A stretch of 53,525 bases of DNA from Gemmatimonadota bacterium (GTDB lineage Bacteria > JAAXHH01), in assembly GCA_009835325.1 (NCBI GenBank), contig VXWP01000078.1:1-53525 (forward strand). The letters run 5' to 3'. The notes beneath the pieces were generated by a model. The model made no database searches, was not told the origin of the DNA, and saw nothing but the letters and a program-made list of their open reading frames with translations. The position numbers and the translations under genes are program-made. The stretch's first letter is position 1. Each line of letters starts with the position of its first letter. Of this stretch, positions 25,313-33,926 are shown piece after piece.

Positions 25313-26004
25313 CAGTCGTCGAACCCCTGCAGCCAGTGAAAGAGAATGTTCGCGCCGAATGCCGTGAGCAGCAGGATGATCCCGAGGGCGATGGCGAGGC
25401 CGAACTCCCCCTTGTTGCTCTCCAGGGCGATGGCCGTCGTCATGGTCCGCGTGCTTCCCTTGATGTTGCCGCCCAGCATCATGGCCGCGCCCACCTCGGC
25501 GATGACCCGCCCGAATGCGGCTACCACCGCCGCCATGATGCCGAACCGGGCCTCCGAAATGAGGGTGCGCGCCGTCTGGGCTGTCGTCGCGCCCAGCGTA
25601 AGGGCCGTCTCCGTGATCCGGGAATCCACGGCTCGGAACGCCGAGAGGGTAAAGGCGGCCACGATGGGCAGAGCGAGGAGCGTCTCGCCGATGATCATGG
25701 CACTCGGTGTATACAGCAGTTCCATGAAACCGAGCGGGCCGCGCCGGGAGATCAGGGAGTAGACGAAGAGGCCGATCACGACGGTCGGCATGGCCAGCAT
25801 CGTATTGAGCACCGTGGTCACCAGCCGCTGGCCCCTGAACCGGCGGGTGGCGAGCAGGTAGCCCGCGGGCAGTCCCATCACGGAAGCCAGCAGGATCGCG
25901 GACACCGCGACGAACACGGAAACGCCGACGATGGTATACACGCCGGATTCGCCGGTGACCAGCAGGCGGACCGCTTCCTGAAATCCACTGTACAGGTATT
26001 CCAT
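25312..26004 (-). CDS. ABC transporter permease, tungstate type (TupB-like)
   Basis: A 230-residue permease with about five or six membrane segments. It carries the typical TupB region EVGAAMMLGGNIKGSTRTMT followed by TTAIALE, and the permease EAA-like loop around ETALTLGATTAQTARTLI. It pairs with the ATPase that starts at its stop codon. No TupA/ModA binding protein is encoded beside it: the next gene upstream is on the other strand. Supplying Mo or W would suit the molybdoenzyme encoded at 13923-15104, though that link is inference. Confidence 0.87.
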   Translation of the reverse strand: MEYLYSGFQEAVRLLVTGESGVYTIVGVSVFVAVSAILLASVMGLPAGYLLATRRFRGQRLVTTVLNTMLAMPTVVIGLFVYSLISRRGPLGFMELLYTPSAMIIGETLLALPIVAAFTLSAFRAVDSRITETALTLGATTAQTARTLISEARFGIMAAVVAAFGRVIAEVGAAMMLGGNIKGSTRTMTTAIALESNKGEFGLAIALGIILLLTAFGANILFHWLQGFDD

Positions 26005-26075
26005 AACCCCTATGAAACAACAAAACGGCCCGGCGAATCAACAGGTTTTTGCCCCGTGACAGCGACCGAAATACG

Positions 26076-26104
26076 TTGACAGAACCACCGTTGGACCTTA
26101 GGTT
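26076..26104 (+). promoter_or_regulatory. Possible promoter of the oligopeptide-type permease pair
   Basis: TTGACA at 26076-26081, 17-bp spacer, TAGGTT at 26099-26104 (weak -10), about 140 bases before the ATG at 26243. Confidence 0.38.
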
Positions 26105-26242
26105 GTCTGGCATCCAGCGGAGCCGGACTCCGTTGGCGCCGCGGCCAGTCGGACGGGCTCGCCCCACCAGGCAGTTTCCTCATCCCTCGAATCGCGGTTT
26201 CGCAAGTGATTCTCCTGCACAAGCAAAGGATCAGACGATCGG

Positions 26243-27553
26243 ATGCCCGTTATAGGGATCATTGGCGTCCTGTGGCTGCTGCTCGTCCTGGCCGCGGGAT
26301 ACTGGGGTAACCGGCGTAAACTGGACGCGACGTTCGTCAAGGGCGTCCAGACGCTGATTACCATCGTCGCCCTGGCCGTCGCGGCGCCGCAGCTCGGCGT
26401 ATTCAATACCGCCCTCGCGACGCTCTGGCTCCTCCTGTTCGTCGCCGCTTCCACCCTCTTGCGGCGGTTTCGCGTGCCGAACCTGGCCGCGCGGGCCATC
26501 GCCCTGGCGGCCGTAAGCCTGGCGCTGTGGGGCACCGACTCCCAGAACGTCATGCTGATCCGCACGCTGATCATGCTCGCGGTCACCAGCATTTTCCTCC
26601 TCGGACTGAACCTGGGCTTCAGGTACCTGGTCCGCCGCATACTCTGGATCTTCCCCGTACTCTTCGCCGTCTCGGTCATCACCTTCTCCATCATGCACGC
26701 CGTACCCGGCGGTCCCTTCGACGCGGGCGGCGAAACCGGCGGCATTCCGCTGACGCCCGAGGTCCGCGCCAACCTGATGCGGAAGTACAACCTCGACCAG
26801 CCGCTGCACATCCAGTACATCTCCTGGGTGAGCAACGTCGTGCGGGGCGACTTCGGCTATTCCTTCCAGCACCAGAGCAAGACCTGCCAGGAGCTCATCG
26901 CCCAGGCCTGGCCCGTCTCCGTCCACCTGGGAAGCATGGCCCTGATCGTGGCCCTCACTGGCGGGTTGCTGCTCGGCATTCTCGCGGCGGTATACCAGAA
27001 CACCTGGATCGATTACGTCGCCTCGCTCACGGCGGTATTCAGCATCGTCACGCCCAGTTTCGTCGTGGCCGTCGGGTTGACCGTCGTCTTTTCCCTGTGG
27101 CTGCACCTCTTCGAAACGGGGGGCTGGAATTCGCCCAAGGACTGGGTCATGCCGGTGATCGCCCTGTCGCTCGGAGACATGGCCGTGGTGGCGAGGTATA
27201 CCCGGTCGAACATGATCGAGGCCATCCGGGCCGACTACGTGCGCACCGCCCGGGCCAAGGGCCTCACCGAGTTCTCGGTCGTGGTGGTGCACGTGTTCAA
27301 GAACGCCCTGATCCCCCTGCTGACCATCGCGGGACCGATGATGGCCAACCTGATCACGGGATCCTTCTTCATCGAGACGATCTTCCGGATCCCGGGCCTT
27401 GGGCGGTACTTCACCACGAGCGTGTTCGCCCGGGACTACCCCATGATCATGTCCACGGCCCTGCTCTGGTCGTCGCTCATCGTCGTGATCTACGTCATCA
27501 CGGACCTCATGTACGCGCTGGTGGACCCCCGCATCCGGTATAGGAAGGATTGA
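26243..27553 (+). CDS. DppB/OppB-type ABC permease with extra N-terminal membrane region
   Basis: A 436-residue permease of the peptide/nickel/opine uptake family. The canonical DppB part begins near residue 130 (RYLVRRILWIFPVLFAVSVI) and contains PGGPFDAG, the typical LMRKYNLDQPLHIQYISWV, and the EAA loop (DYVRTARAKGL). Ahead of it lie about 125 extra residues with three or four hydrophobic segments, absent from ordinary DppB proteins of about 310-340 residues. It ends three bases before the start of the second permease, with a GGAAGGA ribosome site in its last codons. No binding protein or ATPase is nearby. Confidence 0.88.
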   Translation: MPVIGIIGVLWLLLVLAAGYWGNRRKLDATFVKGVQTLITIVALAVAAPQLGVFNTALATLWLLLFVAASTLLRRFRVPNLAARAIALAAVSLALWGTDSQNVMLIRTLIMLAVTSIFLLGLNLGFRYLVRRILWIFPVLFAVSVITFSIMHAVPGGPFDAGGETGGIPLTPEVRANLMRKYNLDQPLHIQYISWVSNVVRGDFGYSFQHQSKTCQELIAQAWPVSVHLGSMALIVALTGGLLLGILAAVYQNTWIDYVASLTAVFSIVTPSFVVAVGLTVVFSLWLHLFETGGWNSPKDWVMPVIALSLGDMAVVARYTRSNMIEAIRADYVRTARAKGLTEFSVVVVHVFKNALIPLLTIAGPMMANLITGSFFIETIFRIPGLGRYFTTSVFARDYPMIMSTALLWSSLIVVIYVITDLMYALVDPRIRYRKD

Positions 27554-27555
27554 GC

Positions 27556-28842
27556 ATGGATCCGATCGGCACAACGGGCGAAGTCGGCATCGTATGGGTC
27601 CTCGGCGCGATCCTGGGTTGGAGCTGGGACACCATGATCCTCGAGGTGGGGCGGATCGCCCTGGCGATCCAGCTGGTGCTCTACCTGCCCCGCATGTACC
27701 GCCTGGGACACCGGGACGAGACCGGAAGATGGGCGTCCTTCTGCCACACGGTGGTCCAGCGCAAATCCTACTTCGCGGCCGCGGGCGCCGTCGCCCTGCT
27801 CGCGGCGTGGTGGCTGCTCGGGCCCTGGATGAACCAGTACCCCTACGGCACGGAGGACATCCCCGAAAGCCTGTCGGAGTCCATGAGCTGGGACGGCCTC
27901 GAGCCCTTCTTCTCCTGGGCGGGACAGATCTTCCGCGTCGCGCTGGCCACGGAGTTCACCCTGCTCTGGCCGCGGGCCTACCGGTATTTTAAGAAACACG
28001 ACAGCGGGCTCTGGGCGGACGCCACGCGGCGATTCTCGCGCAACAAGCTCTCCCTGGTCGGTCTTTTCCTGGTGCTGCTGCTGAGCAACACGGCCCTGCT
28101 CGCGCCCTGGATCGCGCCGCTGCACTACACCAAGCAGAACTTCCTGGTCGCCTGGCAGGAACCGTCGTGGATGTTCCCCTTCGGCACGGACGGTCTGGGC
28201 CGCGACCTCTTCAGCCGGGTCATCTACGGCGCGGAGATCTCCATGACAGTGGGCGTCCTCGTGCAGGCCATCATCTTCGCCATCGGCGTGCCCCTGGGCT
28301 CCCTGGCGGGGTACGCCGGGGGCCGCGTGGACAGCGTCATCATGCGGGGCGTCGACATCATGTCGGCCTTCCCGGGGCTGCTCTTCATCATCCTGATCAT
28401 GTCGTGGCTGGGCGCGGGGCTCTTCAACATCTTCGTCGCCATCGGGGTAACCGGCTGGGTAGGGGTATGCCGTCTCCTGCGGGGGCAGATCCTGTCTTTG
28501 AAGGAAAAGGAGTTCGTCCGGGCGGCCAAGGCCATGGGCGGCAGCCACCTGCGCATCGTCGTGACCCACATCCTGCCGAACAGCCTGACGCCGCTGATCG
28601 TGGCCCTCGCCCTGGGCATCCCGTCGGCCATCTTCGCGGAGGCCGGTCTGAGCTTCATCGGCATCGGCATCAGCCCGCCCACGCCGAGCTGGGGGCAGAT
28701 GGTCGGCGAGAACGCCAACTACATCCGGTCCTACTGGCACCTGGCGACCTTTCCCGCCATCATGATCGCCCTCACCATGCTCGGATTCCAGCTGATGGGC
28801 GACGGACTCCGGGACGCCCTCGACCCGAAGATGAACGAGTAG
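27556..28842 (+). CDS. DppC/OppC-type ABC permease with extra N-terminal membrane region
   Basis: A 428-residue partner permease. The usual DppC start is found only near residue 160 (RRFSRNKLSLVGLFLVLLL), followed by FGTDGLGRDLFSRVIYG and the EAA loop (FVRAAKAMGGSHLRIV). The first 155 residues contain three hydrophobic segments and a charged loop not found in standard family members of about 290 residues. Both permeases of the pair carry such an extension, which suggests a specific variant rather than a mis-called start. AGGAAGGA precedes the ATG at good spacing. Confidence 0.88.
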   Translation: MDPIGTTGEVGIVWVLGAILGWSWDTMILEVGRIALAIQLVLYLPRMYRLGHRDETGRWASFCHTVVQRKSYFAAAGAVALLAAWWLLGPWMNQYPYGTEDIPESLSESMSWDGLEPFFSWAGQIFRVALATEFTLLWPRAYRYFKKHDSGLWADATRRFSRNKLSLVGLFLVLLLSNTALLAPWIAPLHYTKQNFLVAWQEPSWMFPFGTDGLGRDLFSRVIYGAEISMTVGVLVQAIIFAIGVPLGSLAGYAGGRVDSVIMRGVDIMSAFPGLLFIILIMSWLGAGLFNIFVAIGVTGWVGVCRLLRGQILSLKEKEFVRAAKAMGGSHLRIVVTHILPNSLTPLIVALALGIPSAIFAEAGLSFIGIGISPPTPSWGQMVGENANYIRSYWHLATFPAIMIALTMLGFQLMGDGLRDALDPKMNE

Positions 28843-28856
28843 GCCGTGCTGCAGAA

Positions 28857-28903
28857 GGGCCCGGCGGCGACCGCGTTCACGGGCCCGGCGGCGACCGGGT
28901 TCA
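28857..28903. repeat. Direct repeat, 23 bp, two copies with a 24-bp period
   Basis: Copies at 28857-28879 and 28881-28903 differ at one base (GGGCCCGGCGGCGACCG core). They start 15 bases after the stop of the DppC-like gene. Confidence 0.75.
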
Positions 28904-28925
28904 TGAAAAAAAGTGACCAAGGGAC

Positions 28926-28953
28926 TTGACAGCGCGACTTTAACCCTTATATT
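28926..28953 (+). promoter_or_regulatory. Near-consensus promoter upstream of rho
   Basis: TTGACA at 28926-28931, 16-bp spacer, TATATT at 28948-28953 (five of six). Transcription would begin near 28960, giving rho an mRNA leader of about 430 bases. Confidence 0.62.
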
Positions 28954-29344
28954 TACCCGTGTCGCCGACTCGGCGGCAGCCCGAACCTTGCACGTTCCCC
29001 TGATTGATTCCTCATTGGAAAGCCGTTTCTTCCTTAGATCAAGTTTCATGACGGCCGGTACCGCATTCTACGGGATTACTCCATCACCAAGGCAAGTTGC
29101 GTTTGCCCATACCCTGATGGCATAACCTAAAACCAGCACATCCGCGCGTCTCCAGACGCTGCACGCCAGGCCCGATACGCACAGGCCCGACTACCGGAAA
29201 CGAACCGATCGCAAGCCGACGTTTCCGCCGCACACCATGTTCACAACCCAGTCTGACTTCAAATACTCTCCCCCCGACGCGTCGCGGGAATCGGCGCCTT
29301 AAGGAACTAAGGAACGCCCGTTCAGCGGGGGTTCAAGGGAGTTC

Positions 29345-29378
29345 ACCGAACGTTTTTACAACCGAACGTTTTTTACAA
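29345..29378. repeat. Direct repeat next to the rho ribosome site
   Basis: ACCGAACGTTTTTACAA (29345-29361) is repeated with one extra T and a one-base overlap at 29361-29378. The GGAAGG of the rho ribosome site follows within a few bases, so the repeat could bear on rho translation. Confidence 0.65.
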
Positions 29379-29390
29379 AGGGAAGGAAGC

Positions 29391-30641
29391 ATGCACATCC
29401 TGGAACTCAAGACAAAGACCCTGCCGGACCTGTACTCCATCGCCCAGGAACTCGACCTGCAGAGCTACACGGGCCTGCGGAAACAGGAACTGATCTTCAG
29501 CATTCTCCAGGCACAGACGGAGAAGGAAGGCGTGATCTTCGGGGAGGGTGTACTCGAGGTGCTGCCGGACAACCGCTGCGGGTTTCTCCGGTCGCCGGAC
29601 TACAGCTACCTGCACGGCCCCGACGACATCTACGTCGCGCCGTCCCAGGTCAAGCGCTTCGACCTGCGTACCGGGGACACCATCTCGGGGCAGATCCGGC
29701 CGCCCAAGGACGGGGAGCGCTTCTTCGCGCTGCTCAGGGTGGACACGGTCAACTTCGACAATCCCGAGGCGAGCAAGGAACGGACGCTTTTCGACAACCT
29801 GACGCCCATCTACCCGCTGGAGCGCTTCCAGCTCGAATACTTGAAGGACAAGCTGCCGACGCGGGTCATGGACCTGCTGACGCCGATCGGCAAGGGGCAG
29901 CGCGGACTGATCGTCTCGCCGCCGAAGGCCGGAAAGACCATGCTGCTGCAGGAGATCGCCAACGCCATCACGGACAATCACCCCGAGGTGGTGCTCATGG
30001 TCCTGCTCATCGACGAACGGCCGGAAGAGGTGACCGACATGGAACGGTCGGTCCAGGGCGAGGTGATCAGCTCCACCTTCGACGAACCGCCGGAGCGCCA
30101 CGTGGCGGTCTCGGACATGGTCCTGGAGAAGGCCAAGCGGCTGGTGGAGCACGGCCGGGACGTAGTCATCCTGCTCGACAGCATCACGCGCCTGGCGCGG
30201 GCCCACAACGCGGTGACGCCCCACAGCGGCAAGATCCTGTCCGGAGGTATCGACGCCAACGCGCTGCAGAAGCCGCGGCGTTTCTTCGGCGCGGCGCGGA
30301 ACATCGAGGAAGGCGGGAGCCTGACCATCGTGGCCACGGCGCTGATCGAGACCGGCAGCCGGATGGACGAGGGCATCTTCGAGGAATTCAAGGGCACGGG
30401 CAACATGGAACTGGAGCTCAGCCGCAAGCTGGCGAACCGGTGGATCTTCCCGGCCATCGACCTGAGCGCGTCGTCCACCCGCAAGGCCGAACTCCTCCTG
30501 GAACCGGATATCCTGGGCAAGGTGAAGATCCTGCGGAAGTTCCTGGACGGCCTGGGACCCGTGGAAGCCATGGAACTGATGACCGAGCGCCTCTCGCGGA
30601 CACCGACGAACGTGGATTTCCTCAAGTCCATGAACGAGTAG
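29391..30641 (+). CDS. rho: Transcription termination factor Rho
   Basis: A 416-residue RNA-dependent ATPase and helicase that ends transcription at untranslated RNA. The N-terminal domain (residues 1-45) is followed by the cold-shock-like RNA-binding fold ([20 protein letters not shown]). The ATPase core has Walker [13 protein letters not shown] (about residue 178), Walker [16 protein letters not shown] (about 262), and the Q/R-loop region [16 protein letters not shown]. Length is typical and there is no large insert as in some high-G+C phyla. GGAAGGAAGC precedes the ATG. The long upstream leader may serve autoregulation. Confidence 0.96.
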   Translation: MHILELKTKTLPDLYSIAQELDLQSYTGLRKQELIFSILQAQTEKEGVIFGEGVLEVLPDNRCGFLRSPDYSYLHGPDDIYVAPSQVKRFDLRTGDTISGQIRPPKDGERFFALLRVDTVNFDNPEASKERTLFDNLTPIYPLERFQLEYLKDKLPTRVMDLLTPIGKGQRGLIVSPPKAGKTMLLQEIANAITDNHPEVVLMVLLIDERPEEVTDMERSVQGEVISSTFDEPPERHVAVSDMVLEKAKRLVEHGRDVVILLDSITRLARAHNAVTPHSGKILSGGIDANALQKPRRFFGAARNIEEGGSLTIVATALIETGSRMDEGIFEEFKGTGNMELELSRKLANRWIFPAIDLSASSTRKAELLLEPDILGKVKILRKFLDGLGPVEAMELMTERLSRTPTNVDFLKSMNE

Positions 30642-30659
30642 CGGCGCGCGCGCTTCGAC

Positions 30660-30938
30660 TCACTTGAGCCGCTTGTAGAATTCCCTGAACTTGCGTTCCG
30701 ACTCCGCCTTCTGCACAGGCGTCATGGCCTGGTAGAATCCGCAGTCGTTCGCGAAGGAGGGCGAGAGGGAGCTTCGCCTCGGAACCTTGTAGGCCTCGAA
30801 CTTGAAGGTATAGATCTCGCAGGTCACATCGTCCCCGTGCATGCCGGGCATGACGTGGACGCAGTCGGTGCAGTCGCGCCGCGTTTCCCCCAGGTGGCCG
30901 TGTGTCCGGTTGTGCATGATCGACTTCAGCTTGCTCAT
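30660..30938 (-). CDS. Small Cys-containing hypothetical protein
   Basis: A 92-residue basic protein that I do not recognise. Cys residues occur as CTDC, CEIY and NDCGFY, and with the His residues (HNRTHGHLG, HVMPGMHGDD) could form a metal site. The C-terminus is helical and charged (QKAESERKFREFYKRL). The ATG at 30938 is chosen because AGGAGG lies seven bases upstream; the frame extends upstream without support. It converges on rho with only 18 bases between stop codons and diverges from the MFS gene. Confidence 0.7.
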   Translation of the reverse strand: MSKLKSIMHNRTHGHLGETRRDCTDCVHVMPGMHGDDVTCEIYTFKFEAYKVPRRSSLSPSFANDCGFYQAMTPVQKAESERKFREFYKRLK

Positions 30939-31039
30939 CAGCATGCCTCCTGAAACATCTCCAACCGCAATCGTACCATCAATGTGATTAACCGAAGGGT
31001 AAACGGACCACCCGCCCTTGTCAACCGCAGGTCTGGCCC

Positions 31040-32317
31040 GTGACGACAAAAACAGGTTCGGCCCTCTCTTACACCCGGCTGCTCAGGGAGAACCGGACCT
31101 ACCGGTTCGTCTGGCTGTCGCAGGTCGTATCCAATGCGGGGGACTGGTTCAATACGATCGCCGTGCTGGGCCTGACCCTCGCCCTGACCGGTTCCGGTCT
31201 CGCCCTGGGCATCGTCACGATCTGCCAGATGCTGCCCCCCTTCCTGATGACCCCGCTGGCCGGCGTCGTCGCCGAACGGTACGACCGCAAGCGGGTGATG
31301 ATTACCGCCGATATCCTCCGGGCCGGCGTCGCCCTGGGATTCCTGCTGGTCGAAACGGCGGACGACGTCTGGATGCTGTACCTCTTCATGGCGCTGCTGT
31401 CCGGCCTGCAGCCCTTCTTCGACGTGACGCGGACGGCCGCGCTGCCGAGCATTGCCCGGGGCAAGGCGCTGCTGGCGGCCAATGCCCTGTCCAGCACGAC
31501 CTGGGCCGCCATGCTGACCATCGGCTCCGCCGTCGGCGGCCTGGTCGCGGATCACCTGGGCCGGTCCGCCGCCTTTCAGCTGAACGCCTTCAGTTTCCTC
31601 GTATCGGCGGTTTTCGTGGCCCGGATCGCCATTCCCGCCGCGTCCGGCGCGGGACAGCCGGTACGGTTCCTCTCGGATTTCGTCGAGGGCATGAAGTACA
31701 TCGGCCGCGACCGGCCCACGCGGGTCTACTTGCCGGGCAAGGCCACCTGGGGACTGGCCGGCGGCGGCGCCGTGCTCCTCTACGCCGTGTTCGGGGGACA
31801 GGTCTACCGCGCAGGCGACTCGGGCATCGCCATCCTGTACACGGCCCGGGGTATCGGGACGCTGTTGGGCGCCGTGCTCATCAAGTTCTTCGACACGATC
31901 CGGCTGGGCAAACTGAGGACGGGCATCCTCATCGGGCTGATCGGCTACGGCGCCTTCTTCATCCTGTTCTCGCAGGCCCCGTCCATCTGGCTGGCGGCGG
32001 TCTGCATCATCCTCGCCGCCGCGGGCAGCATGGTGATGTGGGTCTATTCTTCCCTGGGGCTTCAACTCGTGGTGGACGAAGACTACCGCGGAAGGGTGTT
32101 TGCCGCGGACCACGGCCTGTTCACGCTGGCCTTTTCCATTTCGACCCTGGGGACGGGCCTGCTGCTGGACGCCCTGGCGGCGCGCCTGGTGGCCTTCATG
32201 GCGGGGGCGGCCGGCATCCTGATCGTTGTCGCCTGGTACCTGCTCGCCCGACGCATTCCCTTAGACGGAATCCATCCCGACCGGGAAGACGGCCTGGACG
32301 GCGACCAGGATGACTAA
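31040..32317 (+). CDS. MFS exporter (MFS_3 / enterobactin-exporter-like)
   Basis: A 425-residue transporter with about 12 membrane segments. The opening FVWLSQVVSNAGDWFNTIAV and the loop VVAERYDRKRVMITADILRAG (a motif-A-type loop, about residue 80) are typical of the MFS_3 drug and siderophore exporter group. It starts at GTG 31040 with a weak GCAGG upstream. The substrate is unknown. The stop codon lies in a 36-bp-period duplication shared with the 3' end of the convergent gene. Confidence 0.85.
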   Translation: MTTKTGSALSYTRLLRENRTYRFVWLSQVVSNAGDWFNTIAVLGLTLALTGSGLALGIVTICQMLPPFLMTPLAGVVAERYDRKRVMITADILRAGVALGFLLVETADDVWMLYLFMALLSGLQPFFDVTRTAALPSIARGKALLAANALSSTTWAAMLTIGSAVGGLVADHLGRSAAFQLNAFSFLVSAVFVARIAIPAASGAGQPVRFLSDFVEGMKYIGRDRPTRVYLPGKATWGLAGGGAVLLYAVFGGQVYRAGDSGIAILYTARGIGTLLGAVLIKFFDTIRLGKLRTGILIGLIGYGAFFILFSQAPSIWLAAVCIILAAAGSMVMWVYSSLGLQLVVDEDYRGRVFAADHGLFTLAFSISTLGTGLLLDALAARLVAFMAGAAGILIVVAWYLLARRIPLDGIHPDREDGLDGDQDD

Positions 32318-32378
32318 CGCCTCAAGTGGTAGCGTTCGAGCCAGGACGGCTAGCGTCTCACGTGGTAGCGCTCGAGCC
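32308..32378. repeat. 35-bp imperfect direct repeat, 36-bp period, spanning two stop codons
   Basis: Copies at 32308-32342 and 32344-32378. On the minus strand the second encodes the C-terminus LERYHVRR and stop of the secreted protein; beyond the stop the first copy reads, in the same frame, PSW LERYHLRR and a second stop. The plus-strand MFS gene ends inside the first copy. Confidence 0.85.
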
Positions 32379-33198
32379 GTTCGAAGTCTTCGATGTTCTG
32401 ATCTATAAAGGCCTTGATCTTGAGGTGCCCGTCCCGGAGTTCCAGGCCGTCCAGGGTCTTGGGAATGAAGAAGAAAACCCGCTGGAAGAATCCCGCTACG
32501 CCCCGCTTCCGGCCCGAAAGACCCTCGAAGTCGGTGTACCGCGCCCATTCCAGTTCGTCGTGCAGTGCCAGCGTCACCAGGTAGCTCGTCCGGGGACCGC
32601 CGTCATCGGTGTACGCGGTCTCGGCGCCGTGGACGATCACGTCGGCATTCAGGATGTCCCGGTCGAAACGGAACGTGTAGTTCATGTCGTAGAGCGCGCG
32701 GATGTGGACCAGGAAATCGCCTGAACGGGCGGCATCGGGGCTGAAAAAGAGGTATGAAACGTGGTGGAGCGGAAAGGTGAGGCCCAGGGAAAACCCCTGC
32801 TTGAGGGCTTCGTCGACCGCTTCCCCGTCGGCGTAGAGGGGTATGTTGCGTTCGGCGATCCACCGGGCCAGGACCACGTTGACCCGCAATAGCGTGAGCG
32901 TATCCTGTTCCGCGGCGGTAAACATGTCGATGACGTCCGCCGCGTTCAGCCGGAGGGCTGTGGAATCGCCGGTGAAGGCGCGCAGGCCCGGAGGAACGGG
33001 CTGCGGCTCGCGTTGGTCCAGTCCGGCCAGAAAGGCGTCCAGGTGGGGCGTAGCCGGTTCGAAGGCTCTCAGCTCGCCCGGCGAAGCAAGGACCAGCCAG
33101 GCGGCGCTTAACCACGCCAGCGGGAGCGCCCTGGCGCTTAACCTCGCCAGCGGGAGCGCCCTGCCGAAACCAGCATATCCTCGGAATGCGCTCCGCAT
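32350..33198 (-). CDS. Secreted protein of unknown function
   Basis: A 282-residue protein with an N-terminal hydrophobic signal (about residues 10-45, ending ASPGELRAFE). The signal contains a direct 10-residue repeat (RALPLARLSA / RALPLAWLSA) from a 30-bp tandem duplication, so it is unusually long. The mature part is mixed, with acidic and aromatic residues (YLFFSPDAARSGDFLVHI, HDELEWARYTDFEG) and no motif that I recognise. The last codons are duplicated beyond the stop. It follows two cyclophilin genes in the same direction and may share their transcript, suggesting an envelope role. Confidence 0.72.
   Translation of the reverse strand: MRSAFRGYAGFGRALPLARLSARALPLAWLSAAWLVLASPGELRAFEPATPHLDAFLAGLDQREPQPVPPGLRAFTGDSTALRLNAADVIDMFTAAEQDTLTLLRVNVVLARWIAERNIPLYADGEAVDEALKQGFSLGLTFPLHHVSYLFFSPDAARSGDFLVHIRALYDMNYTFRFDRDILNADVIVHGAETAYTDDGGPRTSYLVTLALHDELEWARYTDFEGLSGRKRGVAGFFQRVFFFIPKTLDGLELRDGHLKIKAFIDQNIEDFERLERYHVRR
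33104..33163. repeat. 30-bp tandem repeat, two copies, in a signal peptide
   Basis: Copies at 33104-33133 and 33134-33163 differ at one base. They encode the repeated RALPLA(R/W)LSA unit near the N-terminus of the secreted protein at 32350-33198. Confidence 0.9.
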
Positions 33199-33266
33199 GC
33201 CGTTTCCCCTGTTTTCCGTGGTTCGGCCTGGTCCGGCCGGTCTGGCCGGTCTGGCCTGGTCCGGCC

Positions 33267-33923
33267 TTACTGAACCCGCTCTATGGTCAGCTTCTCCAGC
33301 ACAATATCGAAAAGGGGACGGTCGCTCCGCGTCTGCACCCGGCCGATGGCGTTGACCACTTCCTGACCCTTCATGACTTGACCGAAGATGGTATAGCCTC
33401 CGTCCAGGTACGACTTGGGACCGTGGGTGATGAAGAACTGGCTGCCCGCGGTATCCGGCGATCCCGCGTTGGCCATGGCCAGCCGGCCGGGACGGTCGAA
33501 GCGCAGCGAGCCCCGGATTTCGCCCTTGATTTCATAGCCCGGGCCGCCCTGGCCCGTTCCCGTAGGGTCGCCGCCCTGGATCATGAAGTTGGGAATGACC
33601 CGGTGAAAGAGCGTCCCGTCGTAGTACGGACGTTTAACCTCGCGCCCGGTTTTAGGGTCCTTGAAGGCCCGGGTGCCCTCGGCAAGCCCGATGAAGTTAT
33701 CCACGGTGGCGGGCGCCAGCTTGTCGAACAACTTGCAGATGATGACCCCCATGTTGGTCTGGAACACGGCGTAGGTCCCCGCCCCCAGAGCCTGTGAGGC
33801 CAGTTCGCCGGACGACTGCGCCGCGTCGTTCGACTGGACCGGCGGATGCGCCACGGCCCATGCGGACCAGGCGACGAGCCCCGCCAGCGCGGCGGTTATC
33901 GCGGTGATACGTATCCTTCTCAT
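33267..33923 (-). CDS. Cyclophilin-type peptidyl-prolyl isomerase (exported)
   Basis: A 218-residue PPIase that catalyses cis-trans isomerisation of Xaa-Pro bonds. The N-terminus is a signal peptide (ITAITAALAGLVAWSAWAVA). The cyclophilin core is complete: FHRVIPNFMIQGGDPTGTG (catalytic Arg and Phe), a Gln-containing SQFFIT strand, and YTIFGQVMKGQEVV. It begins three bases after the stop of a second cyclophilin gene, so the pair forms an operon and probably acts in the periplasm as folding helpers. Confidence 0.92.
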   Translation of the reverse strand: MRRIRITAITAALAGLVAWSAWAVAHPPVQSNDAAQSSGELASQALGAGTYAVFQTNMGVIICKLFDKLAPATVDNFIGLAEGTRAFKDPKTGREVKRPYYDGTLFHRVIPNFMIQGGDPTGTGQGGPGYEIKGEIRGSLRFDRPGRLAMANAGSPDTAGSQFFITHGPKSYLDGGYTIFGQVMKGQEVVNAIGRVQTRSDRPLFDIVLEKLTIERVQ

Positions 33924-33926
33924 CGG

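Larger units (their letters stand above)
28843..29390 (+). other. 548-base gap: rho leader region
   Basis: No convincing gene. From left to right it holds a 24-bp-period direct repeat (28857-28903), an A-rich run, a near-consensus promoter (28926-28953), about 370 bases of unassigned sequence, and a direct repeat of CCGAACGTTTTTACAA next to the rho ribosome site. A 70-codon open frame at 28913-29125 overlaps the promoter and shows no protein-like features. Long rho leaders with attenuation are known in other bacteria. Confidence 0.5.

Noticed and set aside
25313-26167. N-terminal extension of the ABC ATPase frame
   Set aside because: Overlaps the TupB-like permease in another frame; the ATPase start at 25312 overlaps the permease stop as expected.
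26231-27574. A 447-codon minus-strand frame rich in His, Asp and Gln
   Set aside because: Antisense to the DppB-like permease; typical reverse-frame composition.
28913-29125. A 70-codon frame in the rho leader
   Set aside because: It overlaps the predicted promoter, starts upstream of the expected RNA start, has no ribosome site and no protein-like pattern.
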